A DNA stretch of 64,000 bases from a virus: positions 1 to 64,000 of the IMG/VR virus record IMGVR_UViG_3300037492_000285. The stretch is one strand, 5' to 3'. The notes under the pieces were generated by a model. That model was not told the DNA's origin and did not search any database. It saw only the letters and a program-made list of their open reading frames with translations. Below are positions 50,833 through 62,800 of the stretch, piece by piece. The position numbers and the translations under genes are program-made. The number at the start of each line of letters is the position of its first letter. Position 1 is the first letter of the stretch.

Positions 50833-53800
50833 TGCAAGACCCTATAGTTAATCTTTCTGGTAGTCCAGAAGTTCCTGATTTAGTTAATGCGAATGGTTCA
50901 GCAAGACCTGTTTCTAATAATGTTCAAGCTGAATATAATCCATTGAATGATACATCGTTAAATTATATTTCTGCCCCCACAAGATCTTATGATGCTTCTT
51001 CTGTAACTATGGAAGAAGCTGCGCCATTTAGAACAGGAAGATACAATAATGTATTATATGGATATAATAATGAGGACGCAGCTGCACAAAGACAAGGATG
51101 GACTTCTAAAATGGTTAATGGTGTAGGTAAAGGTTTACTATTAACTGGTACTACCTTTGTACAATCTACAGCAGGATTATTGAATGGTTTATATCAAATG
51201 GTAGATGATGGTAGATTTGCATCATTCTACGATAATGATTTTAATCGTAAGATTGATGAAATTACTAAAGCAGCAGAAGATATTTTACCAAATTATTATT
51301 CAGATGCTGAGAAAAATTCTAGGTGGTATTCTCCTTCTAAATTATTTAGTGCAAACTTTCTTTGGGACGGTATTGTTAAAAACTTAGGATTTGCTGCTGG
51401 AGCTGCTTTATCAGGAGGTGTATTTGCTACAGGATTAAAATCATTAAGTCTTTTGCCAGGATTAGCAAAATTAGTATCTATAGGAAAAGGTGCAGAAGTG
51501 TTAGCAGCTAGTACAGAAGAAGCTGTAGCAGCTGCTGCCACTGCAGGAAAAGTTGCTGAAGGATACGGTAAGTTAAAAGCTATATCAAATCAATTTTTAG
51601 GTTCATATAAAACATTAAATGCTGGTAATAGAGCAGTTGTTGCAGGACTTGCTACAACTGGTGAAGCTGGATTTGAAGCATTTAATAATCTGAATCAATT
51701 TAGGGATGATAAAATAGAAGAATATAAAAATACTCATGGTGGTCTTGATCCTATTGGTGCAGAGTTAGATAAAATTAATAAGGCTTCTGAGTCTGTTGGT
51801 AATAGTTCCTTTTTAGCCAATGTAGCACTATTAAGTGTTACTAACTATATTCAATTTCCAAAAATATTAGGATCTTCCTATCGTGCAGAAAAGGATATAA
51901 TTAATGGTGTTAGTAGAAAAATTGGAGAAGTAACAACAGATACCACTGGTAAATTTATAGAAAAAGCTGTAACTGGTAATAAATTTTTATCTGCTTTAAA
52001 TAAAATAAGACCATATACATTTTCTGTACCTGAAGGATTTGAAGAAGGTGCGCAGTATGCTATTCAAATTGGCACACAAGATTATTATGATAAGAAGTAT
52101 GATAATAGTGCTACAAGTGCTATAGGTAGTATATTTGAAGGAATTAAAGAAACAGTTGGTACAGATGAGGGTATGGAAAATATTCTTATTGGTGGACTTT
52201 CTGGAGCATTGATGTTAGGCAGAGGTAGATATAAAGAAAATTCTGCAAAAGATATAAACACTAAAGCTGCGATTGAATCTTTTAATAAATCTAAACTTTC
52301 TGATTTTACAAGTGACACAATAGATTCTGTTAATAGAGGAACTGTTTTACAAGAAGATAGGGAAGAACTTTTAAAAGCAGGAAAAATTACTGATAGTAAA
52401 GATAAAGAAGCTGATTATATTATTAATTATTTATCTCCTCGTATTAAATATGGTAGATTTGATCTTGTAAGATCAGACATTGCTGAATATAGAACTCTTG
52501 CTAGTACTGAAGAAGGATTTGCACAACTTCAAGCTGAAGGAAAAGCTCTTGCGTCAGATACAAGAGAAGCATATTTAACCAGACTTGCGAAATTTGAAGC
52601 CACTGCAGAAAACACAAAATCATTATATCAATCACTCAATCTTCGCTATGGAGGAAAAGTAGATGTGGATAAAAATCCCATGTATACTTCTGCAGTGATG
52701 GATAAGATGGTCTATGCTGCAGCAAAGGTAGCAGATTATGATGATAGGCTTCCTTCTGTTGAAGCAACTCTTGTTAATGCAGGCATTGATATTGGTACAG
52801 TTAATGCAGACCTTATAACAGGAAATTTCGAAAGTTATAATGCTGCTATGGAAAAAGTCAAGACTCTTGATTCTACTATTCAGGAAGATGTTGGAGAAGC
52901 ATTATATAGTGTTGGTCAAATGACTGTTCGTAGAAATTTATTTTTACAGGAATATACTGATATAAAAAATAATCCTAAAGAATATACATCAAAAGAAGAA
53001 AAGGAAGCATTAGAAAAGAAAGCTTCAATTGCAGCTGTACCTCCCACTTCTGAACCAACTGCTCCTGAAATAGAAAAAACTAATATAACTATTCGTACAA
53101 AATTTGGAGAAACTACATATCAAACTAATACTGAATATATATTAGGAAAAGTATCAACCTTTAATACTAATGGTGATGAAATTATTCATCTTCCTAGATT
53201 AACGATACTTAAAGATAATGGAGATAAAACAATTGATGTACAAGATTCAAAAGGGAATGTTAAAACTATAGAAAAAACAGAACTTGAATCTTATAACTTA
53301 ACTCCTTCTAGCAGACTTGCTACAGATAAAAAGTTTAAATTTTTTCATGATAATAGAAATATGTTATATTATCATCATGGAATAAAATTAAAAAATGGTA
53401 AGTCTGCAGTTGGAAGATTAAGATTTAGTGGTAAAAAAGGCAAATTAATATTTGCTTATGTAGATGATAAAGGCGTAGTTCAAGAAAAAGAAATATGGAA
53501 CACTTTATTTAAGGCTAAACCTGGATTTCATCAAGGAATGGTTGCCCCAATAAATATACTTACAGAAGATCAACAGAAATCTGAGAAAGCTTTTGTTGAA
53601 GATAATACTACAGTTTCTGATAGTCTTCAAATGAGAAACGATGTTATTGCTGATTTATATGAGAAAAGTTTAGATCGTCTTGCTAAAGTACGCAAAGATC
53701 TTGAACAAGCAAGAGATAAAATTAGTAAAAGTCAAGAAATTCTTACTGAAAAATCAACAGCACTTGATAATGAAAATTCAAAAAAACGCAGAAGCATTAA

Positions 53801-56800
53801 AAAAATTAATGCTATCAAAAATGAACTTGCTGTTTTATCTGAAACACATAATAAATTAACCATAGAACTTGCACAATTAGAAAATGAAAAAGAAGAATTA
53901 GAAGCAGTGCTTCCTAATTTTTTAAATTTTATCGCTGATCTTGAAAATCTTCCTGATGATGTAACTGATATTATCAATATACTTAAAGGGGATATTGATA
54001 CTATAGATCAAACTATAAACAATGTTAAAGATAGTATCACTCAAACCACCACTTTGTTAAAAGATATTGAGGATACATTAGTACGTGCACTTTCTCTTTT
54101 TAATGATTACATTAAAAGATTAAAAGAAGAAAACCCCAATGTTCCTTTGTTTATTGAGGACTTTCAAGACAGAATAGAAAAAATATATGGTGAAGAGGGA
54201 GCTAAACAATTTATTGCTGAACGATTAGGATTTACAGAAACAGTAATAGAATTACAATCTAACATTGCTGATTTTCAAAATGAATTACGGATTCCTGAAT
54301 TTACTAATAAGTTAGAAAAAGTTACCGATGAACTTAAAAGTCTTGATACTCAATTAAATGACTTAATTAATTTACAACTAGCTAAACAAGAATTATTAGA
54401 AAGTTTTAAAGAAGTAATCGAAAAACAGAAAAAAGAAGAAGAAGAATCAGAACAACTCCAGAAAAATGAAAGTCTTAAACATGCATACATAGGTACTCAT
54501 GAATTAAGTATTCAAAATTTTATTACAGGAACACAATATGAACCTGCAAGTAAAAAAGATAACAAGGCTGTAGTTCGTGGAACAAGACCAATTGCTAAAG
54601 GAAAAGATCATCAGGTACGAGCAAATAATTTTGGATTTAATTTTCCTAAATTTACAAAAAAAGTTCAAGAAAAAATCAAAGGAATAGTTGTAACTTTTAA
54701 TACAGAAGATCAAATTCTTAAAGGACTTTCTGATCATTTATTGGCTGGTCTTACTGATGCAGAAAAAGAAAAATATAAAAAAGAAGAACTTGTTGCTCTT
54801 GTATTAGTACAAGATAATGGAGACGGTACTTTTACATTGATTAATGAAAAAGGAAAACCTATTAGTAAAACTAAAACTGGTAAATATATTAATCCATTAA
54901 ATCTTGCTATTTATCAAACTTTCCCTATGGGAGATTTAATGGGATCATATCCTGATAAAAATAATCCAAAAATATTTACTCGTCAAAGTATGTTTAGGGA
55001 AGATATTAACCCTGACTTAAAAACAAGATTAGAAAAAGAATATACTGCATGGAGAATAAACCAACTATCTCAAAAAACACTTGGAGGATTACATGAAATT
55101 AAAGTTTCATTTGGTATTCCTGAATATGTGGGGGAAATGAGAAGGGATGAAAAAACTGGAAAAGAATATTTTGATAGAGATACTTCCGCTAGAGTTCCTG
55201 TGCAAAAATCAGGACTTATAACTGATAATGATTTAAAAGAAAAACAAGTTGTTACTGTTGCTACAACTAATGATGATATTACTGAAGGAGGTGTAACATT
55301 TAAAACTCCTAGAGGTAGGGTATTTTTAAAAATTGCTAATTTTGGAATTGCTAAACTTTTCAATAGAAAATTTAATGAATCTGAAGCTTCTGTAATATTT
55401 GATGTAATTCATCAAATTTCTAAAGAAGGTGCAACATCAGGAAAAATGACTCCTGAAACCAAAAAATTAATAGAATGGTTAAAGACTGTTGTATATTGGG
55501 GAATTGCTAAAGATAGGTTTACAAATGAAAGAAAACCTGCAGGATATAATAATGTTTGGTTTGAGACAGTTAAAACTGAAGATGGAGGAGATGTAACAAA
55601 ATTATTTATTTCTGGTATTAGTAATACGCCTACTCAAGGATTTACTTTTACTCCTATGTCATTACAAGATAATAAACGTGATATTATATATTTACTTACA
55701 CAATTATATCATAATACAAATGCACATCGTGTAAATGAAGGATCGTGGAAAAAACCTTATATTCAAATAATAGGAATTGATAAAACTGGAACTTTAATTA
55801 CTAAAAAATGGTCTAATTATCAAACTTATTTACTTTCAGATAAATCTCCTGATAGTGAAGGTAATTTAACTATTGCTAGAAATGTTGATGATATTCCATT
55901 AGTTACACAACATAGACCTCTAAAAAATGCAGAAGATGTAAATCGACATAGTATTTATTTTACATTAAATTCTCCCACCACAGATTTTGATTTTACTGAA
56001 CCTGCTCCAACTCCAACAGTTGAAACTCCTACACCTACTTCTAAAGTAGTAACTGCTCCCACAGCTGCTCCTGCAACTACCACTCCTGCTGCCAGTAATC
56101 AAGGTGCATTTGCTGCCTCAGGGGCATTTATTTTTGATGGATTAACTATAAATATAATAACTACTACATATGGAAAAATTTATTTTAGATTTAATAGTAA
56201 AACAAATGAAATAAATTATGTTAATTATGATGATTCAATTATAGATCAATTAAAACTTCCAGTTAATGAGGGGGGATATGGACTTACAACAGATGCGGAA
56301 ATAGAAAAATCTATTCAAGGAAGTATTCAAAGAAGAATATTACAACATCTTGAAAATGCTGCAGTTCCTGAAGCATCTCCTATAATTGATGCCCCTACTG
56401 TTACACCTGCTGTTTCGGTAGATGAAGATGTTGCTGCAAAATTAGCAAATATAATTGTTGACGATGAAGGACAAGTTCCACCTATAGACGATGATGAATG
56501 GAATGAACCTGGAGGACAGGATAATAAGGCTTATCGTTTAGAAATTGTAGAAAATTATAAAAATTTCAAACGTGAAGATTGGAGTAAACTTGAAGAATGG
56601 TTTAAAACTCATTTTAAAAATATTCCTATATATAGGGTAAAGAATATAATACAAGCTACTAACGGAAAACAAGCATGGGGTATGTTACACAAAGGTGCAA
56701 TATATCTTTATGAGAATGCTGAAGTTGGTACAGCTTATCATGAAGTATTTGAGGCTGTATGGAAAATGTTTGCTGGTCCAACAGATAAACAACTTATTAT

Positions 56801-59800
56801 TGATGAATTTAGAAATAGAAAAGGTAGTTATACAGATAGATTTAATAAAGATGATTCTGGTAAACCTATTGTAATAAAATATTCAAAAGCTACTCCTGAA
56901 CAAATAAAAGAAGAAATCGCTGAAGAATTTAGAGAATTTATTCTTTCAGGTAAAACAGTAGCAACTACACAAAAAGGTAAATCTTTAATTTCAACATTAT
57001 TTCATGATATTATAAATTTCTTTAATACATATTTTTTTGGAAAATCTGCCAGATTAAATACTCAAAAATTATTTGATAAAATTGGCAATGGTTATTATAA
57101 TGAATTTAATCCTTATGCTTCAAAATTAAATTATGCAGAAACAGGCATCATAGATATTGAAGATATGCAAGGAGATACTACTTCTGAATTTAGTAAAGTA
57201 AAAAATATTCCTGCACTTCAGGTACATGAAGTTATACAACATATGACTTTTCATGTATTACGTTCTCTTACCAGAACAAACCAAGATTTATTTTCTATAC
57301 CTAATTTAAATAAAACAGAATTATATAGTAATCTAAAAAAACAGGTTGAACTTACAATTAGAAGTAAAAGAGATGCTTATGTAGCATTGTCGAAAAATGG
57401 AGAAATACCCGAAGAAGAAGCTAATTTTAAAATTAATAATCTTAAATATTTATATGGACAATTTCAAAGTAATTGGAATGATATTATTTTAAAACATGAA
57501 GATTATTTAAAAAAATTCAATATTGAATTTGATGAAAACGATGAACTTGCATTAGATGAAGATAAGGGCAAAGAAGATCCTTATGGTAACGCAAGACAAA
57601 TAGATACGTTTAGAAAAGCCAATAGTGCAATTAAATTACTATTTGGATCTTTACCTTATGTAAAAAGAATAACTACCAGAGATACTACAGGTAAAGAAAT
57701 TAGTACAACAATCACACAATCATCATCTTTTGGAGGAGTAACGTTATTGCCTGCAGATAAAGTAAATATTGAATTATTAAATAAATTACATGATTCAGTA
57801 GACTTAAATGAAATGTTAACCAGACTTCAAAAATTAGCGATAGATAATCCTAATTACGAAGCTCTTTATTATCGTCTTACTAAAAGTGAATCTTCAAATG
57901 CTGTAGATTATGATACACTTAAAGATCATGATTGGCATCTTATTAATGCTTTTTGGAAAGCAATGAAAAAACAGAATGCAGATGTTATTACTGTATTCAT
58001 TCTTCCTGCAGGAGATATCGTAATAAGTGATTCAGCATTAAGTAGTGCTACCAAACAAGCTAAACGTACGTTAAGTAATAGTATGATTAGCAAAATTAAA
58101 AAAACCAATAATAAAGATGATTCTGGTACAAAATATTTTACATATAATGATCGTACTGGAAAATATACAGTTACTCCACTTGCAAAAAATATCAAATTTA
58201 GTTCTAGTCAATTAGAAGGATATATAAAATTTTTATCAGAACTTGGTATTGATTTTACAATGGATGATTTAGATAAACTTGATACTATTGAACACAGAAC
58301 TAAACTTAATATATTTAGGAACGCGGTGGAAGGGATTCAACTTAGTATTTCTAAACTTGAACCTATACTTGAAAATGGTAAAGTAAAAACAGACGCAGAA
58401 GGTCACCCTATAGATTTTAGTATTAGTTCAATTAGTTCTAGAACTTTAGATATTGATAAGAATTTAATGCAACTTGCTACTATTAAAGCTGTTCTTGAAA
58501 ATCCTGAATTTGAAAGTACTTATTTTAATCTTAATGGTGATCGTACCCAAACATATGTTGGTACAAATGCATTAAGCAACCTCCATCATGTCTTGTCAAA
58601 ATTAGAAAATATCAACGAATTGACTGATGATATTAGAGGATATTCAGAATTTAAATTCCTTCTTACAGATAAATTTGCTAAAGGTTCCATTCTTTTACAA
58701 AGAATGTTTAATTTAAGTGATGATGGATCTGGGAATCGTATTTCTGGTACTGAATACATTTTAAAACCTGTATTTATTGATGGTACAGTTAATGAACAAA
58801 ACGGAAAGAAAAAAGAATCTTCAAAACAAACATATAAACAAAGATTAATACAAGAACTTAATTTAAATATAGATGGTGTTTACCTTAATCTTGTTCCTGG
58901 CGATGCCTCTATGGAACATGCATCAAGATTACATGATAGAGAAAATCCATTTGTAACAAGTGATGACTATGATAATAAAGAATATCTTGAAATATTTAAA
59001 GATTATTTTATGTCTGAAGTTGAACTTTCAAGGGATGATCGTAGAGTGGTTGGTAAAAATAAGTCTACAGATCTACGATTCTTTAAAGCTATTCTTGCAG
59101 ATAATAGTAAGACAAAAGATGAAGATATAAATAGATTACATAATAAAATTATAAATACTTCAAAAAAAGTTTCATCACAAAAACTTTATAAGGATAATAA
59201 AAAAGAAATAGATGCAGCTGTAGAAAAATTTATTAAACAAGAAGGTGACGATGTATATGCATTACTTACTGCTTTTGAAATTATAAAAGAAACAGAAGAA
59301 GGAATTACTGTTGAAAATCTTTTATTGACTGAAGGTTTAGAATTAACAGAAACTGCATTAAGAGAAAAACTTAATATTCTTTCTATTAATTATATAATTG
59401 CAAATATTGAGTTTCATAAAATTGTATATTCTGATCCTTATCAATATTCTGATGAACTAAAACGTATTAAGAATTTTCTTTCTCCTAGAGAGCCTTTAAT
59501 GCATGGTTCTGCTACAGTCATGAGTGCCATCAATACTCAATATAATCAGGACTATCTTGAAACTGAAAACGATCTTGGATATTCAGATATGAATAGAGAT
59601 CATTTTAGATCAATTACTCTTGCTGATTTATTTAGTTATGATGATACTATTCAAGATTATTCAAATGCCTATGAAGAGCCTGAAGGAGGAGGATATATCG
59701 TGATGAAAGGTCTTAGGTTATTTAGAATTTTAGGAGGAACTTGGTCAGATGATAATGAACGTCAATACAAATATGATGTAGCTTGGGAAAAAAGGAAAAA

Positions 59801-62800
59801 AGCAGAAATTGCTAAAGCTGCAGGTAACATTACACTTGCAACTACTCTTTATGATAGCATAAGTCTTAAAGAAATTGATCTATTAGATAGAGGAAATCCT
59901 AACATAAGAGATACTTATACACCTATTAAACCTATTGTTTCTGGTAATAAAAATAATGGTAGAGATTATAATGACGTAGTCCTACATAAATTTGCATTAG
60001 TACCAATATCATATAGAGTTATGTATGAATTAAATCCTAATTCAAACATGTTAAAACTTTATGATAAAATGGAAACTGAACAAGTTGATTATGCTGTATA
60101 TGAATCAGGTAGTAAAGTAGGTACTGAAAAACTTACTAGATTATATGATGATAAGGGAAACTTTAATACTGCTCCAATACAAACTCCTGAAGAATTATTA
60201 GATCCATATTCAGAACAAGCTATATCTAATATTCCTTATTCTATCGTAAGTGTACAAACAGAAGTTCCCTCAAAAGATACTCCTAAAGTTACACAAGGTT
60301 CACAAATTACCAAACTTGTCACTCTTGATTTCATGGATGCAGGCGTACCCATTGATTTTCATATAAAGGACAATAAAGGAAATCTCATAACAGATTTTGA
60401 TCAAAGATTTATTGCTTGGACAGCATTGAAAACAGATGCTGAAAAATTTGAACAATCTTCATTATATAAAGAAATAAAAAATAATCAAAAACTTTTAGAA
60501 GCTAAGATTGAAAATGGTTATTATTCTTTATTAAAAAAATTAGGAATTAAAAAAACAGATGATGGATTTGTTCTTTTTGATAAAGCCAGATTAATAAATA
60601 CTTTAAAGGATGAAATTTTAAAAAGAGAAGTAAATGATAATATATTAGATGCATTTGATGGATTTAAGAAAGGAGATGTTGTACTTGAAGCTACTCCTGC
60701 ATATCAACAAATAAGGAACATTCTTTATTCTATTGCGGATCATAATGTTGTAAGACCTAAGATTTCTGGTGGTATGAAGGTACAAATTCCATCTACTCTT
60801 TTAGAATCCGTTAGGGCAGTTCCTGTAATAAAAAAAACTAGAAAAGGAAAAGAAGTATTAGGATATTCCTCTGATGTTTTAAAATTTTATGAAGATGTTG
60901 ATGGAAAACGTTATTGTGAAATAATGATTGGTAGATGGTTTAGTAGTACAAAAACTGATAAAGAGTTAATTGAATATTTTAATAATACAAAAGAAGGACA
61001 AGCACAAATGGCTGCTTTAGCAGGTGTTGCTTTTCGTATTCCTACACAGAAACAAAATTCAATTGATGCTTTTAGAATTAAACAATTTCTTCCTACTGAA
61101 TTTGGTGATTCAGTTGTAATTCCTTCAGCATTAGTAAATAAATCAGGATCTGACTTTGATATTGATAAACTTTCAATTTATTTAAAAAATGTTATCACAG
61201 GTAAAAATGGTTTTCCTGAAGTTATTAAACTTCTTACAGATGAAAATTCTACTATAGAAAAAAGATATACTAAATGGGTAACTTCAGTTAGTGATAGAGA
61301 TGTATCTAAATATGTACATTTTTTGAATAAAGGAATTATAAAAGAACTTAGGAGTAATTTTAAAAATGAATTAGTTGAAATAAGTAAAAAATATAAATCT
61401 GAAGTAAGTCTTGAAAAAACTAAAGCTTATGAGGAACTTGTTAATCTTTACGAAAACGATCTTAAGAAAAATTTAGCACATTCTGATCAAGAATTATATT
61501 TAGAAGAATTATTTGATGTAGGTAGATCTGTATTCTTTAGATTATCTCCAACAACTAGAGTAGATTATTTTGAACTTAAACAAGAATTAAAAGAACAGAA
61601 GATTGAAGGTCCTGCAGAAATAGAACAGTATCTTGCTTTAACTATATCTAAACTTTGGAGTAATCAAAATCCTAAAGATGCTGAAGAGTTAACTAATCTT
61701 GCTAAAATTTATGAAGAAGAATTAAGAGCAATAGGTATAGCGACTGATTATATAAATGAATATAAAACAAAAGCTCTTGCTGCATTTAGAGAAAAGAAGA
61801 CTACCGCAATTCGTGAAGTTATTGATATAATTAATCGTGTAAGAGAAGGTATAACCTATGATTATTATGTTGAAAAAGATGAATTAGAATTACTTGCAGC
61901 TAAAGAAATGGCTGAAATGGATGAATTATTATCTATTGAAGAATTTGCAAAATTATCTATACTTCAACAAAATACTAAAGAAGCTCTTGAAAATTCATAT
62001 ATTGAATCTTTAGAAAATTTAATATCACATCCCTTAAATTTTGCAAATTTAGTTAAACCTAATTCTGCAGAACAAATGAAGGTTTTATCAAAAACTATTA
62101 ATACAAAACTTGGTATAGCTGAAAAGGATTATTCTTCTGTAGGAAATATGCTCAATAGAAGATTTATGACAGGTTTAAGACAAGCTTTTGTAGGAGGTAG
62201 ATATGCTATTGGTATTGCTGCAGTAGCACAAACTAATCATGCTCAAAATCAACGTGCAGTAACATTTCTTGATCCATCTAGATTAGCTACTATTAATATA
62301 CCAGATTCTGATAAAACTATTCTTGGATACAATAAAGATGCAAAAAGTTATGCAACAGATTCAAATATTAATTTTGCAGAATATAATTCAATCAAAATTA
62401 ATGGAATAAAAAAACCTACATTATCTAAAATAAAAGATGCATTAGGAATAAATTTTATATCAGATATCATTGGACAATTTATTGATGGATATGTTGATAT
62501 ATCTAAAGGACCTTGGATTATGGATTTAGGAGCAACTCCTAATGTAGCAGGAACTTGGTTATTCCTTATTAAATTAGGTGTACCAATTAATAGTGTTGCT
62601 TATTTTATGAATCAACCTATTATTCGAGAATATCTACAAAAAATAGATAATAAAGGATATTCCTGGTTATTTATTGGTACGTTTGTTGACCAAATGTTAT
62701 TAAAATATAAAACAAACGCAACTTTTAATGAGACAGGAACAGTAGTAACAACTATTCCAGGAGAAACCCTTCTTGGTAATAATGTTGGTAAAGCTCTATC

